Assembly: GCA_964459305.1 (NCBI GenBank)
Contig: CAYWNA010000003.1
Location: 62,001 to 126,000 of the forward strand
Direction of reading: 5' to 3'
Length of the DNA: 64,000 nucleotides
Source of the DNA: CAYWNA01 sp964459305
GTDB taxonomy: Bacteria; Planctomycetota; Planctomycetia; Pirellulales; Pirellulaceae
The first letter of the stretch is position 1. Every line of letters starts with the position of its first letter. Both the position numbers and the translations under genes were made by a program. This document shows, in pieces, positions 24,757-34,051 of the stretch. The notes beneath the pieces are model-generated. The model saw only the letters and a list, made by a program, of their open reading frames with translations, was not told the DNA's origin and did not search any database.

Positions 24757-26100
24757 TCACGCAAGCCACGTCCGCTCAACGAAGCCAGTGTCCACCTCGC
24801 CTCTCACGAACTCGCCGTGGCTGAGCACTTGCTTGTGAAACGGGGCGGTCGTATGGATGCCTGTTACGCGCATCTCGTCCAGCGCCCGCAACATGCAGGC
24901 GATGGCTTCGGATCGGGTCGGCTGATGGACAATCAACTTGCCGATCATTGAATCATAGTAGGCCGGCACGTTGTAACCCGAATGTACATGAGTATCGAAT
25001 CGCACGCCGAGTCCGCCCGGAGCGAAAATATGCTCGATCGTGCCGGGATTCGGCTGGAAGTTACGATCCGGGTTCTCCGCGTTGATTCGGCATTCAATGG
25101 CTGCGCCGCTGCTGCGGATGTCTTCCTGCTTGAATGGCAATACCTTGCCGGCCGCGATCATGATTTGCGACTTGATCAGGTCCACGCCTGTGACCATTTC
25201 CGACACGGGGTGCTCGACCTGAATGCGTGCGTTCAACTCGATGAAGTAGAAGTTGTTTTCCTTATCCACAACGAATTCGACCGTGCCCGCGTTCGTGTAA
25301 TCGGCGGCCTTTACCAGACGCACGGCCGACTCGCACATGGCTTCGCGAGCCTCTTGAGGCAAGTTCGGCGCGGGGCTCTCTTCGATCAGCTTCTGGTGGC
25401 GGCGCTGCGTGGAACAGTCGCGTTCCCATAAGTGCACGACGTTACCGTGATGGTCCGCCAATACCTGCACCTCGATGTGCCGTGGTCTTTCAACGAATTT
25501 CTCCACGTACACGCTGGCATTGCCGAACGCGGCTTTGGCTTCGGCCTGCGCTTGCGACAAAGCGGCCTTCAAGGCTAGGTCGTTCCCCGCAACTCGCATC
25601 CCTTTCCCACCGCCGCCGGCCGTGGCTTTGATGAGAACAGGAAAGCCAATTTGGTGGGAGACTTCGAGAGCCTCGCTCTCGTCTCGGACCAAGCCCTCGC
25701 TGCCCGGTACCACCGGTACACCCGCGTCGCGAGCGATCGTGCGGGCCCGGTTCTTGTCCCCCAGCCTTTCCATGGCGTCGGGCGATGGTCCGATGAAGTC
25801 GATCTTGCAGCTTCGGCAGATCTCGTTGAAGTGAGCGTTTTCGGCCAGGAAACCGTAGCCGGGATGAATCGCCTCCACGTTGCCCACTTCGGCCGCGCTG
25901 ATCACTCGGTCGATTTTCAAATAACTGTGCGCGCTCTTGGCTGGGCCGACGCAATACGCCTCGTCTGCCAACTCCAAGTAGGCGCTGCCACGATCGGCCT
26001 CGCTGTAGATGGCGACGGTCTCGATGCCCATCTCGCGGCACGCGCGAATGATCCGCAAAGCTATCTCGCCACGATTTGCGATTAGGATGCGCTTATACAT
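24757..26100 (-). CDS. accC: Acetyl-CoA carboxylase, biotin carboxylase subunit
   Basis: 447 residues, the usual size. It ATP-dependently carboxylates biotin on BCCP with bicarbonate, the first half-step of malonyl-CoA synthesis. Motifs: start KRILIANRGEIALRIIRACREMG; HPGYGFLAENAHF; the ATP-grasp loop ATAGGGGKGMRV; ERDCSTQRRHQKLIEESPAP, quoted as CSTQRRHQKLIEE; FIELNARIQVEHPVSEMVTG. The start ATG overlaps the last codons of accB by 8 bases. Operon with accB and probably pepP and glgP upstream. Confidence 0.97.
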   Translation of the reverse strand: MYKRILIANRGEIALRIIRACREMGIETVAIYSEADRGSAYLELADEAYCVGPAKSAHSYLKIDRVISAAEVGNVEAIHPGYGFLAENAHFNEICRSCKIDFIGPSPDAMERLGDKNRARTIARDAGVPVVPGSEGLVRDESEALEVSHQIGFPVLIKATAGGGGKGMRVAGNDLALKAALSQAQAEAKAAFGNASVYVEKFVERPRHIEVQVLADHHGNVVHLWERDCSTQRRHQKLIEESPAPNLPQEAREAMCESAVRLVKAADYTNAGTVEFVVDKENNFYFIELNARIQVEHPVSEMVTGVDLIKSQIMIAAGKVLPFKQEDIRSSGAAIECRINAENPDRNFQPNPGTIEHIFAPGGLGVRFDTHVHSGYNVPAYYDSMIGKLIVHQPTRSEAIACMLRALDEMRVTGIHTTAPFHKQVLSHGEFVRGEVDTGFVERTWLA

Positions 26101-26596
26101 GCCCGCTCGTATCCACCTTGTACAGCGGCTTGCCGAAATCCACAGGCTCTTCGTCTTCGGCCAACACGGCCAAGATTCGTCCATTCACCTCGGCTGGGAT
26201 CTCGTTGAACACCTTCATGGCTTCGATGATGCAGACGGTCGTTTCCTCAGCCACATCATCGCCAACCTTGACATACGCCTCGGTGTTCGGATTCGGTCTG
26301 GAATAGAACGTGCCGACCATGGGGCTTTTGATGTAGACGATGCTATCGTCCTCTTCAGCCGGTTTGGGCGGTGGGCCCGCTGCGGCCGGCGGCACCTGGG
26401 GTGCAACGACAGGTAGGGGCGGTGGCATTTGAGGAGGTACGAACGGCGCTGGAGTTGTGGCGCGACAAAGTCGGATCTGCTGTTCGGATTGGCGCAGGTC
26501 GATCTCGCTGAGACCGTGCTCCTTCATCAACTCGATGAGCTGCTGAATTCGCTCGAAGTCAAACACATCATCCACATTCGGCTCGGAGTCTGCCAT
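26093..26596 (-). CDS. accB: Acetyl-CoA carboxylase, biotin carboxyl carrier protein
   Basis: 167 residues. The N-terminal helix (FERIQQLIELMKEHGLSEID) is followed by a Pro/Ala-rich linker and a biotinyl domain. The biotin lysine is in IIEAMKVFNEI, and SPMVGTFYSRPNPNTEAYV is the matching half. The ATG at 26596 has GGAGA upstream; the frame runs nine codons further upstream without merit. It carries biotin between AccC and the carboxyltransferase. The accC start lies within its last codons. A ~197-base gap separates it from the M24 peptidase gene. Confidence 0.96.
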   Translation of the reverse strand: MADSEPNVDDVFDFERIQQLIELMKEHGLSEIDLRQSEQQIRLCRATTPAPFVPPQMPPPLPVVAPQVPPAAAGPPPKPAEEDDSIVYIKSPMVGTFYSRPNPNTEAYVKVGDDVAEETTVCIIEAMKVFNEIPAEVNGRILAVLAEDEEPVDFGKPLYKVDTSGHV

Positions 26597-26793
26597 GGTT
26601 TTCTCCGGCTGGCATTTTCCCAAAAAACACGCAGGGCGTGAGCGACACGCGCTCCACCGTCGCGCGCGTCACAAACGCCCCTCCAACGAACTTGTTCCGG
26701 CTCGAACAATTGGACGAAAACAACATTCCGTGGGATGGATTCGCAATCCATCCATCATTTCGAGTGCCGCTGTGTCCACTCTGACCGATCGCC

Positions 26794-27885
26794 CTATGGA
26801 AGCACGCAGTCGCCGAAGTCGCTTGGGATGGTGCTGAGCACCTCATGACCTGTCCGCGTCACCAACACATCATCCTCGATTCGGACACCGCCCCAACCCG
26901 GCAGGTAGACGCCCGGCTCGACCGTGACCACCATGCCCGGCTTAAGCTCACGCTCCTGATTCGCGGCCAGGCGGGGATTCTCGTGAATCTGTAAGCCGAT
27001 TCCGTGCCCCAGGCCATGCCCGAAACGCTTGCCAAACCCGGCATCTTCAATCACCTTCCGGGCCGTCGCATCCACATCCTTCATCACCGCACCAGGCCGT
27101 ATGGCGGCGATGCCCGCTTGCTGCGCTTTGTGCACAACTCCATATATGCGTTCGAGTTTCGGCGGGATTCTACCGGTGACTAGAACTCGCGTCAAGTCGC
27201 TCAGGTACAACCGCCCTTTGGCGCCCCAGTCGATCAAAACGAAGGCACTTTCGCCCACTCGATGGTCCGAAAGGGTGGCGTGAGGCAGGGCGCCGCGAGG
27301 GCCGACTCCTACGATCGGCGTGAAACTGCAGCATGCACCGCCGAACAGCCGAATCTGGTTTTCCAGCTCGTAGGCGATCTCTTTTTCCGTCCTTTCCGGC
27401 CGCAACGAGGCTCGCACCACGCCAAAGGCCCGTTCGGCAATGTCGATCGCCTGCCGGATTTCGGCGATTTCCTGCTTGTCTTTGATCTCACGAAGCTGCT
27501 CGACCATATTCGAGGTGGATACGATATCCACTTCGGGTAGCTTCTCCGACAGTTCCGCGCAGAACGCCACTGTCATCGAATCACCCTCGATCGCCAGAGT
27601 GCGGATTTTGGCGGTCTGGATCACCTTCACCACGGTGTCGATCAATTCCGTCCCGGTTGGCCGGATCGCCGCGTCCACACCTGGGCACTCTTCTGCCAAC
27701 TGCTGCGTGTAACGCGGATCGCTCAGCACAATCTCATTCGTCGGGGTCACCAACAGGAAGCTGGAATCACCGGTGAAACCGGTCAAGTAGGTGACGTTCG
27801 TGAGGTCGGTGATCAGGATTGCATCGGCTTCCGTCTTGCGGACCAGCCGACGAAGGCGATCACGTCGTTGTCTATGCCGCGCCAT
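26794..27885 (-). CDS. M24B metallopeptidase (Xaa-Pro aminopeptidase/dipeptidase family)
   Basis: 363 residues in pita-bread fold layout. Metal ligands are visible: Asp in LIDWGAKGRLYLSDLTRVL, His in GHGLGHGIGLQIHENPRL, Glu in VVTVEPGVYLPGWGGV, Glu in RIEDDVLV. The N-terminal domain reads DAILITDLTNVTYLTGFTGD, typical for this family. It cleaves dipeptides or N-terminal residues before proline in the cytoplasm. The order peptidase-accB-accC is common in bacteria (often with efp between), so this synteny supports the call. Confidence 0.93.
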   Translation of the reverse strand: MARHRQRRDRLRRLVRKTEADAILITDLTNVTYLTGFTGDSSFLLVTPTNEIVLSDPRYTQQLAEECPGVDAAIRPTGTELIDTVVKVIQTAKIRTLAIEGDSMTVAFCAELSEKLPEVDIVSTSNMVEQLREIKDKQEIAEIRQAIDIAERAFGVVRASLRPERTEKEIAYELENQIRLFGGACCSFTPIVGVGPRGALPHATLSDHRVGESAFVLIDWGAKGRLYLSDLTRVLVTGRIPPKLERIYGVVHKAQQAGIAAIRPGAVMKDVDATARKVIEDAGFGKRFGHGLGHGIGLQIHENPRLAANQERELKPGMVVTVEPGVYLPGWGGVRIEDDVLVTRTGHEVLSTIPSDFGDCVLP

Positions 27886-27916
27886 GAGTGCCGTTCTTCA
27901 TCATTCTCATCTAGCT

Positions 27917-30115
27917 TCATTGCATGTCGCAGCTGAGGCCGCCCGCCGCGGGCACGTACATGGATCGGGTGTAATCCATCACCATGCGGTGGGCGCTGAA
28001 TCGCCATGCCAAGGTGCCAATGGAGTTCATCATCTTCTGGATCCAGCGGCGGGGTAGACCATCGACGTCCCGGTCGTAGAAGGCGGCAATGACCTCGTTC
28101 TCCAATACGTCGTATAACGCTTCGCCGTCGCGGCGGTCGGTTACCTCGTCTGACGCGTGGCTTCTACCCTTTCCGATGGCAAAGCCATTCGATCCGTCGT
28201 AGGCTTCTGCCCACCACCCGTCCAGAATCGACAGGTTCAGACCGCCGTTGAGCACGACCTTCTGGCCGCTGGTTCCGGACGCTTCCAACGGACGGCGCGG
28301 GTTGTTCAACCACACATCGACGCCTTGCACCATGTGACGGCAGACGTTGATATCGTAGTCCTCGATGAATGCGATCCGGTCCTTGAACCGCGGATCGTGC
28401 CTGGCGTTCGCGATGTTCTGAATGAAGTGTTTACCCGGTTCGTCTTTCGGATGTGCCTTGCCTGCAAAAACAAGCTGTACGGGCCGCTCCGGGTCGTTCA
28501 GCATCTCGGCAATCCGATCCAGTTGACTGAAGATCAAGTTGGCCCGTTTGTACGTTGCAAACCGCCGCCCAAACCCAATCGTCAGAATGTTGGGGTTCAG
28601 CATGTTTCTCGCGGCTTCCACCACATCGTCGTCTTCTCCCCGGCGACGGCACTGACGGCTGACTCGCCGGCGGACGAACGACAACAGCAAGTTCTTCAGC
28701 GAATTATGTGTCTCCCACAATTCCCCGGGATCTAAGTTGTGGATGTTCCGCCACGCATCGGGGGTGCCCATTCTCTCAAACCACCCATCCGGGAAATGGC
28801 GATCATACAACTGCCGCATTTGCCACGCCAGCCAACTGGGGATGTGGACGCCGTTGGTGATGTGACCGATCGGGACTTCTTCCTCCACACGCCACGGCCA
28901 AAGATGGGCCCACATGCGGCGAGAGATATGTCCGTGAAGCTGACTGACGGCATTCGCGCGGCGCGACAACTTCAGGCCCAGCACGGTCATACAGAACAAT
29001 TCACCCTCGTTCTGCGGATCGACGCGTCCCAGACCCATCAACTGCTCGTACGAGACGCCCAATTGGTCGCGCAACGGGCCCAAATGCTCTTCGATCATGC
29101 CTGCATGAAAGCGGTCGTGTCCGGCGGGCACAGGCGTGTGGGTCGTGAAGACAGTCTGTCTTGCGACGTACCGCAACGCCTCGTCGAATGGCAATCCGTC
29201 GTCGTGCATCCGTTGACGGATCACCTCCAACGGACCGAATGCGCTGTGCCCTTCGTTCAAATGATAGACCCCGGGAGTGATTCCGATCGCTCGCAGCGCC
29301 TTAACACCACCGACCCCCAAAACCAACTCTTGCCGAATTCGCGTTCGTTCATCGCCGCCGTATAGCGTGCTGGTCAGTTTTCGGTCATCCGGTTGATTGC
29401 CCTCGACGTCGCAATCCAGCAAATACAATTTGACCCGGCCGACGTGCATCAGCCAGACTTTGGCCAACACGCTGCCATCGCGCGTATCAATGCGAATCGT
29501 GATCGGCTTGTCGTCGGCATCGACGGCGGGCTCCATCGGCAAGTTCTCAACCTTGGTATCCAAGTACTCCTCTTCCTGATACCCGTCGGCGTTCAGGTGC
29601 TGCTTGAAATAGCCCTGGCTGTAGAACAAACCGACACCGACCAACGGCACGCCCAGTCCGCTTGCGCTTTTGATATGGTCGCCGGACAGCACGCCCAATC
29701 CGCCGGAGTAGATGGGAACCGATTCGTGAATGCCGAACTCGGCAGAGAAATACGCCACCGGCATGGCGCCCAAGACGCCGGCGTTCGTGACCCCCCACGT
29801 CGAACGGGTGTCTGAAAGGTACTCCCTCAAACGACGGTACTGATAGTTGACCCGGCTGTGCAGCACCATTTCCGCGGCACGTGCGGCAAGCCGCTCTGGC
29901 GTAAACTCGCGCAACAGAGCGTTCGGATTGTGATCGAGCTGGCGCCAGCGGATCGGATCCAAGTCACGAAAAAGGCTGTGGACCTCCGGATGCCAAGCCC
30001 ACCACAGGTTCTTGGCCAATGCGACGCACTTATCGTAGACTGCCTGGGGGGTGAGCTCGCTAACGATTTCCCCTTCTTTGTGCAGGCTTCGTCCACGTGC
30101 GTTCTTGCTTCTCAT
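27917..30115 (-). CDS. glgP: Alpha-glucan (glycogen/maltodextrin) phosphorylase
   Basis: 732 residues, the shorter glucan phosphorylase type, with the N-terminal NLWWAWHPEVHSLFRDLD typical of that subfamily. The pyridoxal-phosphate lysine lies in EASGTSGQKVVLNGGLNLS, and GYGLGYHFGL-like residues appear as GVLSGDHIKSASGLGVPLVG. It phosphorolyses glycogen to glucose-1-phosphate, a possible sugar supply for the neighbouring polysaccharide pathway, although it is 3 kb from it. The ATG has GAGGAG upstream. The M24 peptidase gene follows 31 bases later. Confidence 0.95.
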   Translation of the reverse strand: MRSKNARGRSLHKEGEIVSELTPQAVYDKCVALAKNLWWAWHPEVHSLFRDLDPIRWRQLDHNPNALLREFTPERLAARAAEMVLHSRVNYQYRRLREYLSDTRSTWGVTNAGVLGAMPVAYFSAEFGIHESVPIYSGGLGVLSGDHIKSASGLGVPLVGVGLFYSQGYFKQHLNADGYQEEEYLDTKVENLPMEPAVDADDKPITIRIDTRDGSVLAKVWLMHVGRVKLYLLDCDVEGNQPDDRKLTSTLYGGDERTRIRQELVLGVGGVKALRAIGITPGVYHLNEGHSAFGPLEVIRQRMHDDGLPFDEALRYVARQTVFTTHTPVPAGHDRFHAGMIEEHLGPLRDQLGVSYEQLMGLGRVDPQNEGELFCMTVLGLKLSRRANAVSQLHGHISRRMWAHLWPWRVEEEVPIGHITNGVHIPSWLAWQMRQLYDRHFPDGWFERMGTPDAWRNIHNLDPGELWETHNSLKNLLLSFVRRRVSRQCRRRGEDDDVVEAARNMLNPNILTIGFGRRFATYKRANLIFSQLDRIAEMLNDPERPVQLVFAGKAHPKDEPGKHFIQNIANARHDPRFKDRIAFIEDYDINVCRHMVQGVDVWLNNPRRPLEASGTSGQKVVLNGGLNLSILDGWWAEAYDGSNGFAIGKGRSHASDEVTDRRDGEALYDVLENEVIAAFYDRDVDGLPRRWIQKMMNSIGTLAWRFSAHRMVMDYTRSMYVPAAGGLSCDMQ

Positions 30116-30350
30116 GTCAGCTCCTCACCTCAAAGACGGCCAGCCCAGACTTGGGAAGGCACTTGGCGTCAAAATCCGTTCTAACATGACGACCTTGGTA
30201 CCCGCACAAACCCCTCGTTGTCAAGTGGCGTAGGTTGTGCAAAACGCCTCGATTACGTGAATCAAACACTACAAGTGCCAGTCGTGCCTTGGCCTTGGAT
30301 CGTACAGTGATGATGGGCGGCTTGATGGTCATCGACGCGATTGCCAACGG

Positions 30351-32159
30351 CTATTGCGTGGCGATCGCGTACAAACGCGCACGGTCGGTGACGAACATGA
30401 CGCCGTTGGCAATGGTGGAGGTGCTGTAGATCGACGAGTCGAACTCGATCTCCTTGAGCTTGTTCAACTCTTTTCCGACCGTAAAGACAGACATGATCCC
30501 GTCCTCGTCGTTCACGAACATCTTGCCGTCGGCCACCATCGGCGATCCCCAGATGGAGGCTAACACGTCGGCTTCCCAGTATCGCTTGCCGGTTTCGAAG
30601 TCGACGCAGTGAATGCGGCCGCTGAGGTCTGGCGCGTAGACCAACCCGTCGGATATGGCCACGGTCGACATGGTGCGGCGAAATGCCTCAGCACCCTCCT
30701 CGCCCGTCTGCGAGCCGTCTTCGTCGATACCGCCCAAATGCCAGATCTGTCCGGAGTTGGGATTCGGTTCGTTGTCGGGCGTTGCAGGGCTGATGTCGCC
30801 TTTCTTTGTGGCGTCGATCCGGTAGATGTGCCCAACATCCTCGCCGTGTTCAGGATCTTGGCCCACGCCCAAAATGACACTATTTTCATAGAAAACCGGC
30901 GTGGAGATGACGGAGTTGCGATCGCCGCGTCCGCCCAGTTCCCATTTGGAGTCCTTCGGGTTCAGGTCGAATTTCCAGATGTGTTCGCCTGTTTTGGCGT
31001 CCAATGCGTACAGCCAGCCATCGCCGCCAGGCATGTACACTTGAGCCTGTCCGTTGACGATTCCCATGGCCGGCGAACTCCACTGCCCGTGAAGGACCCT
31101 ATCGCCCGGTGTGTTATCCTCCCAAACGATTTTGCCCGTCTTTTTGTTGACGGCCAAGAAGGACGGCGCGTCCGGGGCGGGCAACTCCAGATGGTCTTCA
31201 TCGACGCCGTTGGATGTGAGAATGAAGACGTGATCCTCGTAGACCGCCGGCGAACTGGTGGCCAGGTTGTGAGGGAAGACCCCCAAATCCTCGATCATAT
31301 CTAGAATCCAAACAATGTCGGCATCCTGTTCCTCGCTGTCCGCTTCGTCTTTGTAGGGACCGTCGTTCTCGCCGTCGTAGAAACCCTCGGTATCCACGCA
31401 GATTAGTTCACAGCGGTTGGTGACCAACCACGCACGATCGCCCTCGACAAAGGGCGTTGAGCAGATGCCTTGCTCGGGCCAATCGTTCGCACGGCCTTGG
31501 GACAGCTTCTCACGCGTCAACTGCCAGAGGAGTTTGCCCGTCTTTTCCTCGAACGAAAGCATACAGCCACGATCACCATCGTGCTTGGGCCGATATTCGC
31601 CGCCGTTATTCGTGCCAACGAACACCCGCCCGTCGGCCACAACCGGATTGCCATAGGTCTGAGAACCCAGTTTCGCCGTCCAAAGGACATTCTTGCCGTC
31701 GTCGGGATTTTCGGCAGGCTCGAAATCGATCGATATGCCGGTCGTCGCGTTGACCATGTTCCGGTGGATATCACCGCCCCAGCACGGCCAATCGCCGGTC
31801 ACAACGCGTTCGCCACCTGCGGGAACAGCTTCTTCCTTACGGCTGGCCGATTCGGTGGCATCATCGGGTTCGCTTGGCTCATCTTTTGTGGCTTCTATAT
31901 CTTCCTTCGGTTCGGCCTCCATGTCTTCCGTCTTTGTGTCCTCTGTCGGCGTCACCTCGGATTCCTCGTCGCCACTCGCCTCCACGTCCGTCGGCGGCTC
32001 TGCCGGCTTCTCGCTGCTATCAAAGGCCTGCTCAACGGGAGCGTCGGTCGCGGAACTCGGCGGACTCGGCGCGGGCGGTTGCTGGTCGGGACTGCAGCCG
32101 AAACACGCTATGGCGATCGTACACAGCAACTGCCATGCGAGGGTTGTTCGCGGTTTCAT
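30351..32159 (-). CDS. PQQ-type beta-propeller lipoprotein, Glu/Asp/Pro-rich N-terminus
   Basis: 602 residues. An N-terminal signal peptide ends in a cysteine (IACFGC or IAC), so a lipid anchor is likely. Next comes ~110 residues very rich in Glu, Asp, Pro and Thr (PSPPSSATDAPVE and beyond). The rest is a PQQ-binding-like beta-propeller with repeated blades of the form SSPAVYEDHVFILTSNGVDE, LVYAPDLSGRIHCVDFETGK and MFVNDEDGI. Planctomycetes encode many such outer proteins of unknown function; no PQQ enzyme activity is implied. GGAA lies before the ATG. A 235-base gap separates it from the glgP start, and I see no gene in it. Confidence 0.85.
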   Translation of the reverse strand: MKPRTTLAWQLLCTIAIACFGCSPDQQPPAPSPPSSATDAPVEQAFDSSEKPAEPPTDVEASGDEESEVTPTEDTKTEDMEAEPKEDIEATKDEPSEPDDATESASRKEEAVPAGGERVVTGDWPCWGGDIHRNMVNATTGISIDFEPAENPDDGKNVLWTAKLGSQTYGNPVVADGRVFVGTNNGGEYRPKHDGDRGCMLSFEEKTGKLLWQLTREKLSQGRANDWPEQGICSTPFVEGDRAWLVTNRCELICVDTEGFYDGENDGPYKDEADSEEQDADIVWILDMIEDLGVFPHNLATSSPAVYEDHVFILTSNGVDEDHLELPAPDAPSFLAVNKKTGKIVWEDNTPGDRVLHGQWSSPAMGIVNGQAQVYMPGGDGWLYALDAKTGEHIWKFDLNPKDSKWELGGRGDRNSVISTPVFYENSVILGVGQDPEHGEDVGHIYRIDATKKGDISPATPDNEPNPNSGQIWHLGGIDEDGSQTGEEGAEAFRRTMSTVAISDGLVYAPDLSGRIHCVDFETGKRYWEADVLASIWGSPMVADGKMFVNDEDGIMSVFTVGKELNKLKEIEFDSSIYSTSTIANGVMFVTDRARLYAIATQ

Positions 32160-32196
32160 ATGTTCATTCCTTTGTCACGATAATGTTGCACTCAGG

Positions 32197-32562
32197 CTAA
32201 TCGAACCACTCGTCCGCCGGATCGAACTTGGGTAGAACCACGATCAGCACCTTCATCTTGCCAATCGCCCGATGCCTCGTGCCGGGCCGGATCAGGATGC
32301 ACATGCCCGGGTGGACATCGATCGCTTCCTCATCCAGTTGGATCTTGGCGTCGGCGCCGCATTCCAGGAAGTAGTAGGTCTCGGTCAATCGCTTGTGGTA
32401 GTGCAGCCGTGCATCCACCGAGATCTCCGTCACGTGAACGGTCCCTGGAAAATCCTCTACGTCGGCAAACGCACGCCGAGCGGTTCCACATGGGCAAGAA
32501 ACGCCTTGAATACCAGCGAAATCGGCGATTTCATATCTGGGAGAAGCAGCTTCGATATCCAT
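32197..32562 (-). CDS. Small cupin-domain protein
   Basis: 121 residues with two cupin motifs: DARLHYHKRLTETYYFLECG (His/Glu ligands) and VHPGMCILIRPGTRHRAIG (second His). Single-domain cupins bind metal and can be isomerases, dioxygenases or sensors; no function can be picked. The ATG at 32562 is chosen because the start at 32601 adds residues with no family character. It lies 37 bases before the PQQ lipoprotein start, on the same strand, and may share its transcript. Confidence 0.85.
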   Translation of the reverse strand: MDIEAASPRYEIADFAGIQGVSCPCGTARRAFADVEDFPGTVHVTEISVDARLHYHKRLTETYYFLECGADAKIQLDEEAIDVHPGMCILIRPGTRHRAIGKMKVLIVVLPKFDPADEWFD

Positions 32563-32796
32563 GATTATGGTGGTGCGAGCTAGGTTCAAAATGGCTACCA
32601 AGAGGCGATCAACAAGATGGTATCAGATGCCCTCACGTCCCGCCATAACCCCTCTCGTGCTGCGTCCGTTGAAGAGTCGGCTGACCCACGAAATTGAAGA
32701 TCTGGAGGTTCACTTGTCGGGCTAGTCGCACAAAAAGCCATAGAAAGAGTGTGAATTGACCTTTTGTTGACTCGTCCATCCACCGGGAGATCTCCG

Positions 32797-33957
32797 ATGA
32801 AAGCCTTCTGCTTACCTGCATCGCTCGCCGTGTCCGCGATCTTGACCGCCAACTGCGCATTCGCTTGGCCGCCAGAGCATCATCATCCGCCCACCGAGGG
32901 CGGGATCGTCGGTCCCGGACCTGCACTGGGAGTCGAACCGCGACACCCTTGGGAACCGAACTTGGGTCCTGGTGGCCATGAGGAGATGATGCCGCCTGAG
33001 CACCATGAGCCGCACGGAGAAATGCAGGTACTTGCCGAACACCACACATTGGCCCGATTCGAGGGCATTCACAACCGTCGCTGCCGCGGTCTGACCACAG
33101 CTTGCCCCGATCGGTGCGGCGAATCTGGCGGATTTGCCTCATTTTCTATCGTTCAATACATCGAGTATCGCAAACTCGGCCAGTACGGTGATCCAAAGCA
33201 GAGGCAGTTTGCGTTTCGGGTGACCGACCATCATCAGCGGCCCATCGGCGATCCTCATCTGCTCAGGCAAGTTGGCGAGTTGCGCAAAGGCGAGCCGGTT
33301 ATACTCGCATGGCACCATGTGTACGGCGAGGTGGCTCCGGGCTCTTTTCAACCCGAGCGTCCAGTGATCGAACTCAGAAAACTGAACCCGGAAGAAGCGG
33401 CTCGATATCGCAACCCCAACGCAAATCGCGGCAACGAAGCTGCCCCCAACTTGCACGTGATCCCCAATGCACGCGTCATCCCGAACCCAAATCCCAATGC
33501 GATTGGGCGAAACGACAACGCGAGAGATATCGGTGAGGCATTGATGCGGGAAGGCGATCCTCGCAACGGCGGCCTGACCATTGAGACACTCTCTATTACT
33601 TCGGCCGACCGCCAGCTCAACGATGGCCGCCGCTACGACGCGTTTCCGTTCACGATGAGCGCCGGCGAGGTAATATCGGTGGCCATGACCAAAGTCACCA
33701 AGCCGGGCACGCGGTATCCCGCCATCCATCCCCAAATGGACCCGGTACTTGTCTTGGTCGACCCTCAGGGTAGACGGGTGGCTCAAGACGATAACGGCGC
33801 CGGCAACGGGCTGAATGCGCGGCTCCACTTCAAAGCCCCGCAGGCAGGCAAGTACACCATCTACGCCACCACGAAACACGTGGAGTTCTACGGACCGCCC
33901 ACCTACCGGCTCAACGTATGGATCTACCTTCCGCAGATGCTGGAGATCCGACGTTGA
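32797..33957 (+). CDS. Secreted protein with C-terminal PPC-like domain
   Basis: 386 residues. The ATG is chosen because GGGAGAT lies upstream and a good signal peptide follows (LPASLAVSAILTANCAFA). The mature N-terminus is His/Pro-rich (PPEHHHPPTEGG). The middle has no recognised domain. The last ~110 residues form a PPC (pre-peptidase C-terminal)-like beta domain: YDAFPFTMSAGEVISVAM, DPVLVLVDPQGRRVAQDDN, LHFKAPQAGKYTIYATT. PPC domains usually sit in secreted proteins; the role here is unknown. The gene is the first of a run of secreted-protein genes. Confidence 0.8.
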   Translation: MKAFCLPASLAVSAILTANCAFAWPPEHHHPPTEGGIVGPGPALGVEPRHPWEPNLGPGGHEEMMPPEHHEPHGEMQVLAEHHTLARFEGIHNRRCRGLTTACPDRCGESGGFASFSIVQYIEYRKLGQYGDPKQRQFAFRVTDHHQRPIGDPHLLRQVGELRKGEPVILAWHHVYGEVAPGSFQPERPVIELRKLNPEEAARYRNPNANRGNEAAPNLHVIPNARVIPNPNPNAIGRNDNARDIGEALMREGDPRNGGLTIETLSITSADRQLNDGRRYDAFPFTMSAGEVISVAMTKVTKPGTRYPAIHPQMDPVLVLVDPQGRRVAQDDNGAGNGLNARLHFKAPQAGKYTIYATTKHVEFYGPPTYRLNVWIYLPQMLEIRR

Positions 33958-33995
33958 TGGCAAGAGGGCATCTTCCCTGACCTTCACAAGCAAAC

Positions 33996-34041
33996 GGCGT
34001 ATTCGCCATGGATGGCGAATCTGTGCGGGCGTGCGGTGTTG
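33996..34041. repeat. 46-base hairpin repeat, family C, copy 1
   Basis: A 46-base unit containing the hairpin TTCGCCATGGATGGCGAA and ending CTGTGCGGGCGTGCGGTGTTG. The second copy is at 35089-35134, and the two lie on either side of the leucine-rich lipoprotein gene in the same orientation. The stems differ in sequence but both pair. Confidence 0.85.
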
Positions 34042-34051
34042 GGCGTCGGCC

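Noticed and set aside
30117..30347. 76-codon minus-strand frame upstream of glgP
   Set aside because: No motif, no conserved start context; treated as intergenic.
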